Shown piece after piece: positions 1-8,229 of a DNA stretch of 64,000 nucleotides. Source of the DNA: an uncultured SAR86 cluster bacterium (GTDB taxonomy: Bacteria > Pseudomonadota > Gammaproteobacteria > Magnimaribacterales > D2472). The stretch lies in contig CABZRR010000001.1 in NCBI GenBank assembly GCA_902528215.1, positions 62,001 to 126,000 of the forward strand. The letters run 5' to 3'. Within the stretch, counting starts at the first letter, position 1; the number at the start of each line of letters is the position of its first letter. Made by a program: the position numbers and the translations under genes. The notes under the pieces were generated by a model that made no database searches, was not told where the DNA came from, and saw nothing but the letters and a program-made list of their open reading frames with translations.

Positions 1-902
1 ATTGTTATATTTTCAAATGAATTTAGGTTAGAAAATTCATCTATGCTTCCGTCAAAAGGATCAAGAACCTTTATGTCCTTAAATGATTTATTTAAGTAAA
101 AATTTTTTTTCTGTGCCTCATAAGAATCATTATAAAAATAAATAATTTTATGTGAGCCACATGACCTAGTGGCAGATCTAAAGTAATTTTTGTCTTTATC
201 TAATAAAGTTATAAATGGATCAATATTTAGATCCTTTAAAGTATTAGCCAGTTCTTGGATATCATTGAGTTGAAACACGAGTTTAGAAATCTTTTCTACA
301 TATCTAACGATTTCTGCATCTCTAATTTTAAAATTAGAAAGTCCAGTTGCGCGTTGCGGAAAATCACCTATGAATATTACTTTCAGCCCTGCATCTGCAA
401 GGGCTAGAATCTTTCTCAAAATGCTTGGAGATGTATGCTCTAAATTAGTCACAAGCAAAGCTTGATATGAGCCATTTCCAATATTTAATTTATTCCCAGA
501 AATATTTGACGACAAAAGATTCTTCTTACTTATCCTGTCATAGGTATAACCATTTAAATTAATATGTTTACTAATTTCAGACTCTTGATAATTTGAATTT
601 AGTCTTCGAAACTGAAAATTCGGTTCATCTGGCCATGCTCCATCTTGAAGAAACCATGCAATATTTACTTCAGGTGCTCCTAGCTGCATAACGTACGACA
701 TCCTGGCAAAGCTTGTATTTAACTCGTTTATATTTTGCCAAATGCTTATTTGATTTAAATTGCTTGTTAAAGCGATTGGGCCTGCTGTATAGGTTTGACC
801 AAAGAATGAGTTAGGAAAAGGATACCAATTTTTATCCTCTGAGCTACAGCTGATAAATAAGATAAGTGAAATACAGAACGAAATTTTTTTTAATTTATCC
901 AA
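1..902 (-). CDS. Lipoprotein resembling C-terminal half of GH106-type glycoside hydrolases (partial, 3' end off window)
   Basis: About 300 residues are readable before the frame runs off the left edge. The only usable start is TTG at 902 (or ATT at 911), because an in-frame TAA lies just upstream. A lysine-rich start, a hydrophobic stretch and FISCSS form a lipoprotein signal, so the protein is probably membrane anchored. The mature part has an aromatic N-region (near residue 30), DGAWPDEPN, then NGYTYDRISKKNLL and a segment YQALLVTNLEH...LADAGLKVIFIGDFP. The last two resemble the GYDYD.....LL and Y.aLvlP.....L..AGa.V blocks of the C-terminal half of GH106 (rhamnosidase-type) proteins. The large N-terminal catalytic region expected for GH106 is absent, since the signal peptide leads straight into this part. 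The family call is tentative; the secreted lipoprotein nature is firmer. Confidence 0.55.
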   Translation of the reverse strand, partial: MDKLKKISFCISLILFISCSSEDKNWYPFPNSFFGQTYTAGPIALTSNLNQISIWQNINELNTSFARMSYVMQLGAPEVNIAWFLQDGAWPDEPNFQFRRLNSNYQESEISKHINLNGYTYDRISKKNLLSSNISGNKLNIGNGSYQALLVTNLEHTSPSILRKILALADAGLKVIFIGDFPQRATGLSNFKIRDAEIVRYVEKISKLVFQLNDIQELANTLKDLNIDPFITLLDKDKNYFRSATRSCGSHKIIYFYNDSYEAQKKNFYLNKSFKDIKVLDPFDGSIDEFSNLNSFENIT

Positions 903-922
903 GTTATGAATATCTTATAACA

Positions 923-998
923 TGGTGCCCAGAGGTGGAATCGAACCACCGACACAAGGATTTTCAGTCCTTTGCTCTACCGACTGAGCTATCTGGGC
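923..998 (-). tRNA. tRNA-Phe (anticodon GAA)
   Basis: The reverse strand folds as a 76-base cloverleaf. A 7-bp acceptor stem pairs GCCCAGA with TCTGGGC, followed by A73 and an encoded CCA (925-923). The D-arm contains AGCTCAGTCGGTAGAGC, the T-arm GGTTCGATTCC, and the anticodon loop CTGAAAA puts GAA at 965-963. It matches the gammaproteobacterial tRNA-Phe pattern closely. It lies just upstream of the lipoprotein gene and on the same strand. Confidence 0.97.
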
Positions 999-1013
999 AT
1001 TTAAAGAGGAAGA

Positions 1014-1019
1014 ATTATA
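1014..1019 (-). promoter_or_regulatory. -10 box of the tRNA-Phe promoter
   Basis: A perfect TATAAT on the reverse strand ends 15 bases before the 5' end of tRNA-Phe. No good -35 hexamer is visible at 16-18 bases upstream, so the call rests on the -10 element and its position. Confidence 0.45.
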
Positions 1020-1114
1020 ACTGAACTGCGCTTGGTGGAGAATAGTTAATCAGAATATAAATTCTAACTTAAAAAATATTTCACAGACTTTTAAATTTAA
1101 CCTAAACTGAATCT

Positions 1115-2002
1115 ATGAGTATTCAACATGTAAGTGCAGATACAGACTTAGACAGTATTTTAGAAATCATTGATCATGACGCAGCAGTCGTGATTGATAA
1201 TGTTTTATCTGAGGGCGATCTAATTGAAATTCAAAATGAACTTCAGCCCTTCCTCAATAATGATATTGAAGGTGACAATGAATTTACAGGATTCCAAACA
1301 AAAAGAGTTGGCGCTCTTATGGCTAGATCTCCAAAATGTCGTGAGCTTGCTCTTAATCCTAAAATCAATGCTTTATCAAAAAAGTTTTTAGAGCCTCACT
1401 GTGATGGTTATCAGCTTCATTTCACATCAGCAATACAGATAGGTCCAAAAGAAACTGCTCAAATCCTTCATAGAGATAGAGGCGTTTGGGGTGGTTATGT
1501 ACCACGAAAAATTGAAACACAGTTTGCTACTGTCTGGGCAATTACAGATTTCACAAAAGAAAATGGAGCAACTCAGGTTGTGCCTGGATCTCATAAATGG
1601 GATAAAAACAGGATGCCTTTAGACGAAGAAATTGAAAGCGCCGAAATGACTGCTGGATCAGTATTTATTTATACTGGCTCTGTTATTCATGGGGGCGGAG
1701 CTAATCAAACTTCAAAAAACAGACTAGGCGTTTTTCTGCACTATGCACCTAATTGGTTACGACAAGAAGAGAATCAGTACCTGTCATGCCCTCCCTCAAT
1801 TGCAAAGGATTTGTCTCCTGAATTAAGAGATTTAATGGGTTATTCTCAAGGAGGCTATGTGCTTGGATTTTTTACTGATCCAACAGATACCGAAGGTAAG
1901 TTTGAGTCAGTATCCCCGAAAAAATTATTTGGAGAAGATGTTGATCCATTTAAAATTGGATCGTCTGAAGAGCTTTTAGATAGTTCAACCAAAAAAAATT
2001 AA
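1115..2002 (+). CDS. Phytanoyl-CoA dioxygenase (PhyH) family protein
   Basis: A 295-residue Fe(II)/2-oxoglutarate oxygenase. The iron-binding triad is visible as H119-R-D121 (in LHRDRG) and H192 (in SVIHGGGANQ), with R203 in KNRLGVFLHY as the likely 2-oxoglutarate ligand. The stretch ENGATQVVPGSHKWD (149-163) is a hallmark of the PhyH fold. It is cytoplasmic, with no signal peptide. PhyH-family enzymes hydroxylate very varied small molecules, so the substrate cannot be read from sequence. It is followed 30 bases later by proline iminopeptidase on the same strand. Confidence 0.85.
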   Translation: MSIQHVSADTDLDSILEIIDHDAAVVIDNVLSEGDLIEIQNELQPFLNNDIEGDNEFTGFQTKRVGALMARSPKCRELALNPKINALSKKFLEPHCDGYQLHFTSAIQIGPKETAQILHRDRGVWGGYVPRKIETQFATVWAITDFTKENGATQVVPGSHKWDKNRMPLDEEIESAEMTAGSVFIYTGSVIHGGGANQTSKNRLGVFLHYAPNWLRQEENQYLSCPPSIAKDLSPELRDLMGYSQGGYVLGFFTDPTDTEGKFESVSPKKLFGEDVDPFKIGSSEELLDSSTKKN

Positions 2003-2032
2003 TTACAATTTTCTTTTTATAAATTTTAATCT

Positions 2033-2992
2033 ATGACTGAACTAATAAACCTTTATCCTTCGATTAAGCCATATGATACTGGCTTCATGTCAGCAGGCGA
2101 GCATGAAATTTATTATGAGCAATGTGGAAATCCTAATGGTAAGCCAGCTGTTTTTTTGCATGGTGGTCCTGGTGGCGGTGGAAGTGAGGCGGTTAGAAGA
2201 TTTTTTAATCCAGATGCTTATAGAATTATAGTATTTGATCAAAGAGGTTGCGGTAGAAGCAAACCTCACACTTGTTTAACAAATAATACAACTTGGGATT
2301 TAGTAGCAGACATTGAATCCTTAAAACAAAAATTAAACATAGATCAATGGCTTGTTTTTGGAGGATCTTGGGGAAGTACTCTGGCATTAGCTTACGCGCA
2401 AACTCATCCTGACTCAGTTAGTGAAATGGTCCTACGTGGTATTTTCATGTTGAGAAAAAAAGAATTGGATTGGTTTTATCAAGAAGGCGCCAGCAAAATA
2501 TTTCCTGATGCTTGGGAAAAATTTATTGAGCCAATTGATATATCTAAAAGAGACAACTTGATATCAGCATATTGTGAGATATTTAAAAGTGAAGACGAGG
2601 ATAAAAAACTAGAGGCAGCAATTGCATGGTCTAAGTGGGAGGGATCTACTGTTAATTTAAACTATAGTCCTGAAATGGTAGATAGTTTTTCTAAGCCTAC
2701 GTTTGCTCTGGCGTTTGCGCTTATTGAAAATCATTATTTTATCAATAAGGGCTTTTTATCACATGAACAACAACTCATTGACGGTATTGATAACATAAGA
2801 AATATCCCAGCAACTATTATTCAGGGAAGATATGATGTTTGCACCCCTGTAGAAACAGCCTGGGAGCTTCATAAAAGTTGGCCAGAAGCAAAATTTATCA
2901 TCACGCCTTTTTCAGGTCATAGCGCATTTGAAAAAGAAATTACTCATGAACTGATCTTAGCAACAGATAGATATGGCGGGGTGCATAAATAA
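2033..2992 (+). CDS. pip: Proline iminopeptidase (S33 family)
   Basis: A 319-residue alpha/beta hydrolase that releases N-terminal proline from peptides in the cytoplasm. The oxyanion-hole region HGGPGGGGS (43-51), FDQRGCGRSKPH (68-79) and the nucleophile elbow GGSWGS with S112 are all present. D268 (GRYDVCTP) and H296 (FSGHSAF) complete the triad. HGGPGG plus DQRGCGRS is diagnostic of bacterial proline iminopeptidases, and the length is normal. The threonine synthase start follows directly after its stop codon, so the two are probably cotranscribed. Confidence 0.93.
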   Translation: MTELINLYPSIKPYDTGFMSAGEHEIYYEQCGNPNGKPAVFLHGGPGGGGSEAVRRFFNPDAYRIIVFDQRGCGRSKPHTCLTNNTTWDLVADIESLKQKLNIDQWLVFGGSWGSTLALAYAQTHPDSVSEMVLRGIFMLRKKELDWFYQEGASKIFPDAWEKFIEPIDISKRDNLISAYCEIFKSEDEDKKLEAAIAWSKWEGSTVNLNYSPEMVDSFSKPTFALAFALIENHYFINKGFLSHEQQLIDGIDNIRNIPATIIQGRYDVCTPVETAWELHKSWPEAKFIITPFSGHSAFEKEITHELILATDRYGGVHK

Positions 2993-4220
2993 ATGCCAAC
3001 ATATCTTTCGCATTTAGAGTGCTCTAAAACTGGAGAAATATATCCGGCAAATCAAATTTACAATCTTTCTAATGATGGAATGCCATTGTTAGCAAGGTAT
3101 GATTTAAAAAAAATTAAAAATGAGCTCAATAAAGATAGCTGGTGCATAGAATCAGCTCCAGGTTTCTGGAGATATCAAGCATTACTTCCAGTCTCAAACG
3201 CTGATTCCAGAATTTCTTTAGGTGAAGTTATAACACCTTTAATTACTCTTAAAAGAACTTCTAATATGCTTGGGGGTGAAATAGGTAATATTATTATTAA
3301 AGACGAAGGCAGGCTTCCAACAGGGTCTTTTAAAGCAAGAGGCTTAGCTCTTGCAGTTTCGATGGCACATCAATTTGAAATTCAACATCTAGCCATCCCA
3401 ACCAATGGAAATGCTGGTGCAGCTTTGGCGGCATATGCTAGACAAGCAAATATTAAAGCAACTGTCTTTTGTCCAGAAGATACACCTAAAATAAATATTC
3501 AAGAAATACAGCTTCAAGGAGCAGATACATATCTGGTAAATGGACTGATTAATGATTGTGGAAAAATAGTTCTTGAGGGCAAAGAAAAAGTGGGCTGGTT
3601 TGACGTCTCTACCCTGAAAGAGCCATATAGAATTGAAGGCAAAAAAACAATGGGCTTTGAACTTGCGGAACAAATGCAATGGACTTTACCAGATGCAATC
3701 TTTTACCCAACTGGGGGGGGGCACCGGACTCATTGGAATGTGGAAAGCATTTTCTGAGTTAAAAGAATTAGGCTGGCTTAAAGGCAAACTTCCAAAAATG
3801 ATTGCTGTTCAATCTTCTGGATGTGCGCCAATCGTTGATGCATTTGAAAAAGGCTTAAATCATGCAACTGCCTGGGATAATGCTAATACTGTTGCATCAG
3901 GCATAAGGGTCCCTGTTGCAATTGGAGACTTTTTGATACTAGATGCTATTCGTCAATCAAATGGTTTTGCTTTTGCAGTTGAAGATGAGCACATCATAGA
4001 AACTAGAGATATCATTTGCAAAGAAGATGGTTTATTGCTTTGTCCAGAGGGTGCTGCGACAGCCGCAGGATATCAAATAGCCTTAGAGAAAGGGATTATA
4101 AATAAGGATGAAAAAGTTATACTCTTCAATTGTGCTTCTGGATTGAAATATCCAATGCCTGATACAAATAAAAATATTGATAAAGACTCTGATTTAGAAT
4201 TCAGTAAATTTTCTATATAA
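2993..4220 (+). pseudogene. thrC: Threonine synthase, split by a +1 frameshift in a 9-G run
   Basis: PLP-dependent enzyme converting O-phosphohomoserine to threonine. The first frame (2993-3757) has the N-terminal HLECSKTGEIYPA motif, the PLP lysine K114 in PTGSFKARG and PTNGNAGAALAAYA. It derails at a run of nine G (3713-3721) and stops at 3757. The +1 frame, open to 4220, continues exactly with the expected GGGTGLIGMWKAF motif. With eight G the two halves join into an intact 408-residue enzyme of normal length. No other lesion is seen, so a homopolymer sequencing or assembly error is the likeliest cause; real slippage or recent inactivation cannot be excluded. It converges with the FAD monooxygenase gene, whose stop is 3 bases away. 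Confidence 0.88.
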
Positions 4221-4222
4221 GA

Positions 4223-5365
4223 TTAAGAAAAATTTAATACTTCTTTATGCGCATCATAATCATGGATCCTCTTGAGATCATTGCCTGGAATGTTGGTGTA
4301 TTTCATAACAGAATTTCTTGCAAATACCAACATTGGATTTTTCATATGATAAATCTTTCCCTGCAACATGGACGCCTTTTGAATTTTTTTAGTGCGCTCA
4401 CTTCTAATCAAATCATAGATATTTTGTGCATCACTAAAATTTCTATTCTTGTGTTTACAAAGCATTGCAAATGTATAAGCATCCTCTATCGCCATGCAGG
4501 CACCTTGTCCTAAAAATGGAACCATTGGATGAGCAGCATCGCCCACTAAAGTAATATTTTTTAAAATCATTGATTGTAAAGGTGGCCTGATATAAATACC
4601 CCATTTATACAGAGACACTCCATCTTTAAGCTGAGGAAAAATACTTGAGTCATAAGTTGAAAAATCGTCTAATAAATTATTAAGAGATCCTGGTTCCTTC
4701 CACGATTCTTTAAATTGAAAATCTTCCTTCCTTACAGCAACAAAACTAACATCACCATCATTATTTATTGGATAACTAACCACATGACCCCTAGGACCTA
4801 GGGCAAAATGAATACTTTTCAGCGCTGATTTACCAATACCTCTCCATGCGCTATAACCACTATATTTTGGATTTTGATTTGCTGGAAAAAAAGTATCACG
4901 TATCGATGATCTTATTCCATCACATGCAGCTAAATGCTTAAAGTTATATTTCTTTTTGTTTGAAAATGTTGCTTCACATTTTTTAACATCAAAACTTACA
5001 AGAGCATGATCATAACAAATATCACCACCTAAATTTAGAAATCTAGAATGCAGAAGAGACATTAATGTTTGACGACGTGTTGTCAAAACTTCAGGTGTTC
5101 TGAATGCGCATATTTTCTTTTGCGGCCCTTGAATTGATGCTTCAGAATGTACAAATGATTTTGTTTTAAGATCACTATAAATATCCAACCTATCTAATAG
5201 ACGCAATGCATTTGAAGAAAGGCTGATTGCCGCTCCATGAGAGGTTTCTTCTGACATTTTTTCAAAAATTACTACTGGGATGCCCTCCTTTAATAGAGTA
5301 CAGCCAAGAGTAAGGCCTGCTATTCCTCCTCCAATAATTGCAATATATTCCAAGTAATTTTGCAT
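4223..5365 (-). CDS. FAD-dependent monooxygenase (salicylate-hydroxylase/UbiH-like)
   Basis: A 380-residue class A flavoprotein monooxygenase. The Rossmann GxGxxG is IIGGGIAGL (10-18), the DG motif is ACDGIRSSIR (147-156), and the FAD-ribityl GD motif is GDAAHPMVPFLGQG (275-288). These enzymes use NAD(P)H and O2 to hydroxylate aromatic or related rings; the substrate is not evident. The ending YDAHKEVLNFS and the modest length fit single-component soluble hydroxylases. It is downstream of the MAPEG gene but a terminator-like hairpin lies between, so it may have its own promoter. Confidence 0.85.
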   Translation of the reverse strand: MQNYLEYIAIIGGGIAGLTLGCTLLKEGIPVVIFEKMSEETSHGAAISLSSNALRLLDRLDIYSDLKTKSFVHSEASIQGPQKKICAFRTPEVLTTRRQTLMSLLHSRFLNLGGDICYDHALVSFDVKKCEATFSNKKKYNFKHLAACDGIRSSIRDTFFPANQNPKYSGYSAWRGIGKSALKSIHFALGPRGHVVSYPINNDGDVSFVAVRKEDFQFKESWKEPGSLNNLLDDFSTYDSSIFPQLKDGVSLYKWGIYIRPPLQSMILKNITLVGDAAHPMVPFLGQGACMAIEDAYTFAMLCKHKNRNFSDAQNIYDLIRSERTKKIQKASMLQGKIYHMKNPMLVFARNSVMKYTNIPGNDLKRIHDYDAHKEVLNFS

Positions 5366-5390
5366 AAAAATTCTTAATCAATCCTAACGG

Positions 5391-5420
5391 ATAAAAAGAA
5401 GGGAGCTATACTCCCCTCTT
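5391..5420 (-). terminator. Rho-independent terminator after the MAPEG gene
   Basis: On the reverse strand the hairpin AGAGGGGAG-tatag-CTCCCTTCT, with one A-C mismatch, is followed by a T-rich tail TTTTTAT. It lies 25 bases past the MAPEG stop codon, at the right place and orientation to end that transcript. Confidence 0.7.
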
Positions 5421-5444
5421 TTGTAATATTCTCGACGATTTCTA

Positions 5445-5813
5445 CTAAACCAACGCAAGCGCCATCATGATCAAAGTAATTAAAGATCCAACCCACGAAA
5501 GAGTTCTTAATAAAGCTATACCTGCAATGTATGTAATAAGATGAGCAACTCTTAATATTAACCACCAAAAAGCTAAACCAGTCAAATCAACAGATAAGTG
5601 CATAGAGAGTAATGCCAGCGCTAAAAAAGCAGGAAGACTTTCTTGTAGATTCGTAGCAGCCCTTATGGCTCTTCCTGCCATCAAAGAAGTCTCAGGCATC
5701 GGTTCATCCCTGTTGGTTGTGTACCATGAAAAATTTTTCATATTAAAAGCAGCAGGAACTATCCAAATTTGAATAATTGTAAGCAGTAATGCATAAACAA
5801 TATATGTAGCCAT
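5445..5813 (-). CDS. MAPEG family membrane protein
   Basis: A 122-residue protein with four predicted membrane helices. RAIRAATNLQESLPAF (49-64) is the MAPEG core signature (RA.RA..N..E.lP.F), shared by membrane-bound glutathione transferases and eicosanoid-metabolism proteins; bacterial members are mostly uncharacterised. A good ribosome site (GGAGAAAA on the reverse strand) precedes the ATG at 5813. It ends at a clear terminator hairpin. The substrate is unknown. Confidence 0.85.
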   Translation of the reverse strand: MATYIVYALLLTIIQIWIVPAAFNMKNFSWYTTNRDEPMPETSLMAGRAIRAATNLQESLPAFLALALLSMHLSVDLTGLAFWWLILRVAHLITYIAGIALLRTLSWVGSLITLIMMALALV

Positions 5814-5844
5814 AAATTTTCTCCAAAATTAATAAAATTAGATT

Positions 5845-6633
5845 TTAAACAATAGAAATGATTCCTTCAAAAAAAATAACACTTCTGCCTGATATAAAAA
5901 CTCTACTATTAATCAATTCGCAATTAAGTTTCCCTCCCCTTTTAGAGAGCTGATTTGCCTCGAGCTTATCTTTATTAAGTTCCTTAGCCCAATATGGAGT
6001 TAGCATGGTATGAGCTGATCCGGTCACCGGATCTTCTTCAATTCCTGCTTCTGGGTAAAAGCATCGTGAAACAAAATCCATTTGCTCCCCAGGAGCAGAA
6101 ATAACAAGTCCCCTAGAATCCAGTTTTGAAAGCAGAAAGAAATTTGGCTGGATTTGCTCAATCTGTTTTTGATTTTTAAAAATTGCAAGATAGTCGTCTT
6201 TTCCTTTAAGAAGTTTCAACGGCTGAATACCTAATATTTCTCTGAATATTGGATCAGAGTTTACTTCAACGGGTTGATCTTCTGGAAAATTTAAACATAA
6301 ATTATCTTTATTTTTAGTGACTTTCAAAATGCCGCTTTTAGAATCAAAAATAATTTCTTCGCCTGCAAGCTCAGGATGATATTCAAAAAGTATCCTTGCA
6401 CTTGCTAAAGTTGCATGACCGCAAAGATCTACCTCAGTTGAGGGAGTGAACCATCTGATATAAATAGGACTTTGATAGATACTTACAAAGGCTGTTTCTG
6501 AAAGATTGTTTTCAAATGCTATGGATTGCATAACGCTATCTTTCAAGGAAGAATCTAAAATTACAACTGCAGCGGGATTACCAGTAAATAGTTTTTCTGA
6601 GAAAGCATCAACTTGATACATTCTTAATTTCAT
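5845..6633 (-). CDS. PhzF family isomerase/epimerase
   Basis: A 262-residue member of the PhzF fold, which has two diaminopimelate-epimerase-like halves. It opens with the typical YQVDAFSEKLFTGNPAAVV (6-24), has the catalytic-glutamate segment NNLSETAF with E46, DLCGHATLA in the first half, and the C-terminal EEDPVTGSAHT. PhzF itself isomerises a phenazine precursor, but most family members in genomes without phenazine genes have unknown small-molecule substrates, and no phenazine genes are here. Confidence 0.9.
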   Translation of the reverse strand: MKLRMYQVDAFSEKLFTGNPAAVVILDSSLKDSVMQSIAFENNLSETAFVSIYQSPIYIRWFTPSTEVDLCGHATLASARILFEYHPELAGEEIIFDSKSGILKVTKNKDNLCLNFPEDQPVEVNSDPIFREILGIQPLKLLKGKDDYLAIFKNQKQIEQIQPNFFLLSKLDSRGLVISAPGEQMDFVSRCFYPEAGIEEDPVTGSAHTMLTPYWAKELNKDKLEANQLSKRGGKLNCELINSRVFISGRSVIFFEGIISIV

Positions 6634-6666
6634 AAAGATATTTTACCTATAGGAAAGCTCAAGACA

Positions 6667-6891
6667 TTAAAATCTTCCTCTTTTAAACCTCATTCGAATA
6701 GAATAAACCCTAACCAAAGCAACCAAGGTAAGAACTGTTTGAGTAAAAATTGAAATTAAAAGAGTATTTGTCCAACTCCAATTATCTATAGTTAACCAAA
6801 GTAAGAAAGTTTGAAGAGGAAAATTAATAACCAGCCCCATCATCACAACAATAATACTTTCTCTAAAAGCAGTTTTCTCAGTTTTATTCAT
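6667..6891 (-). CDS. Small two-helix membrane protein (DUF7220-like)
   Basis: 74 residues: a short charged N-terminus (NKTEKTAFRES), two hydrophobic helices (about 14-35 and 42-60), and a basic tail RVYSIRMRFKRGRF. The pattern of E near the first helix, a mid-protein FP, then FT/FTQT and R.Y..R..F at the end is like the small DUF7220-type proteins. No function is known. It sits between PhzF (33 bases) and the sulfotransferase-like gene (20 bases) on the same strand. Confidence 0.6.
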   Translation of the reverse strand: MNKTEKTAFRESIIVVMMGLVINFPLQTFLLWLTIDNWSWTNTLLISIFTQTVLTLVALVRVYSIRMRFKRGRF

Positions 6892-6911
6892 AATCTACTC
6901 TCTAACAAAAT

Positions 6912-7538
6912 TTATAAAAAATCGTATCCTATCTCTTTCATAATTGATTGAGACAGAAAGGAATTTATGTAATTAATTTCCGAACTTGTGAGCTCAGGAA
7001 TAGTAAGTGACTGATCAATATCTTTATTGATTTCAATTCCTCTTCCATTTACATAATTACTAAAGGCAATAAATTCTGCTGATTCGATACCTATAATTTC
7101 CGCAATCATTGCATGTATTTTGCTCTGATCTAATCTGAAATCTTCTATGCGGATATTTAAACTATATTTTACCTCTTTAGACATTCTTAAATAACTATCA
7201 TTTTTTTGATTCCATAAACAAATGGAGTTTTCATAGTCTTCAATAGAAAATTTAATAAATTCCTCAAAAGATCTATCATTAATTTTTAAGAAGTGATGAT
7301 AATAAGGTTCCTCATACATTGAGTTAAGCCATGTATATGGATTTCGAAAAAGAAAAATAAATAAAACATTATTAGTATCATGTTTACTCCATTCAACTTC
7401 TTTAGGAGCAAGCCTATGCTTCCAGCCCAAAAATTCGTAATACTTAAATTTTAGCTCAAAATTTTCTCTTATAAAAAGGTTTATAGCGTTGGTGCCAGTA
7501 TGCCGCTCTCCGAATATTTTTACCGAATCAATTTTCAA
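6912..7538 (-). CDS. Sulfotransferase-like protein
   Basis: 208 residues. The N-terminal FGERHTGTN (9-17) sits where the 5'-phosphosulfate-binding loop of PAPS sulfotransferases occurs, and FIFLFRNPYTWLNSMY (60-75) matches the 3'-phosphate-binding segment. This is a compact family seen beside surface-polysaccharide genes in marine bacteria; acceptor unknown. Its ATG overlaps the end of the YbjQ gene by 11 bases, so the two are probably translated from one transcript. Confidence 0.65.
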   Translation of the reverse strand: MKIDSVKIFGERHTGTNAINLFIRENFELKFKYYEFLGWKHRLAPKEVEWSKHDTNNVLFIFLFRNPYTWLNSMYEEPYYHHFLKINDRSFEEFIKFSIEDYENSICLWNQKNDSYLRMSKEVKYSLNIRIEDFRLDQSKIHAMIAEIIGIESAEFIAFSNYVNGRGIEINKDIDQSLTIPELTSSEINYINSFLSQSIMKEIGYDFL

Positions 7539-7845
7539 ATTTTACTGCCGTTCCATAAGCTATTACCTCTGAGGCAGCTGATGCTATGGTAGAAGTTTCG
7601 TACCTAAAATTAATAACTGCATCTGCACCCATCTCTTCAGCACTTTTAATCATTCTTTCCATAGCTTCCTTTCTTGCTTGCGTTAAAAGTATTGAATAAC
7701 TTTTAAGCTCACCACCAACAATATTTTTTAAAGTTGCTAATATATCTGTGCCTAAGTGTCTGGCTCTCACAGTGCTGCCCATAACAATCCCAACATAAGC
7801 TTGAATTTGTTTACCCTCTATAGATGGTGTGCTAGTAACTATCAT
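7528..7845 (-). CDS. YbjQ/DUF74 family protein
   Basis: About 105 residues from the ATG at 7845, chosen because TTTTGGAGCAAATC supplies a ribosome site just upstream and because the family begins with M(I/L)VTTTPSIEG. The frame is open further upstream to 7935 but that would overlap the divergent hspQ gene. The body carries GIVMGSTVRARHLGTD and EMGADAVINFRYET, the family signature. YbjQ proteins form pentameric rings of unknown function, often labelled heavy-metal binding. Confidence 0.88.
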   Translation of the reverse strand: MIVTSTPSIEGKQIQAYVGIVMGSTVRARHLGTDILATLKNIVGGELKSYSILLTQARKEAMERMIKSAEEMGADAVINFRYETSTIASAASEVIAYGTAVKFEN

Positions 7846-7883
7846 GATTTGCTCCAAAAATTTGATATGATTAAATAAAGTAT

Positions 7884-8228
7884 ATGGATAATATAAAACA
7901 AGAGTTAGTTGAAACAAAATTTGCAATTGGAGCAATTGTAAAACATAGGTTTTTAGATTTTCGCGGAGTCATATTTGATGTAGATCCAGAATTTAACAAT
8001 ACTGAGGAATGGTATCAATCTATTCCTATATCAATCCGTCCCAAAAAAGATCAACCTTTTTATCATCTATTTGCTGAGAATGGTCACATCTTTTATATTG
8101 CCTATGTGTCTGAGCAAAACTTACTTGACGATGTTACAGACGAATTGCCAAAACATCCTGAAATTAAAAACTTATTTTCTCACTTTGAAGATGGAAAATT
8201 TGTACCTTTAACCAGAGCGGTTAACTAA
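7884..8228 (+). CDS. hspQ: Heat shock protein HspQ
   Basis: 114 residues with the HspQ/YccV core: FAIGAIVKHRFLDFRGVIFD (13-32), NTEEWYQSI, KDQPFYHLFAENGHIFY and AYVSEQNLL. In Escherichia coli HspQ is a small sigma-32-dependent protein that binds hemimethylated DNA and acts as a specificity factor for Lon protease. The rpoH gene for sigma-32 is also in this window (33925-34785). It is divergent from ybjQ with 38 bases between start codons, so the promoters overlap. It converges with the aminotransferase gene, leaving one base. Confidence 0.93.
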   Translation: MDNIKQELVETKFAIGAIVKHRFLDFRGVIFDVDPEFNNTEEWYQSIPISIRPKKDQPFYHLFAENGHIFYIAYVSEQNLLDDVTDELPKHPEIKNLFSHFEDGKFVPLTRAVN

Positions 8229-8229
8229 G

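Noticed and set aside
3713..3721. Poly-G run as a phase-variable switch
   Set aside because: Threonine synthase is a metabolic gene and no other contingency tract is seen; an extra G from sequencing is more likely, so this is kept only as an alternative.
5374..5568. 64-aa minus-strand frame overlapping the MAPEG gene end
   Set aside because: Different frame through the MAPEG coding region and the terminator hairpin; no ribosome site.
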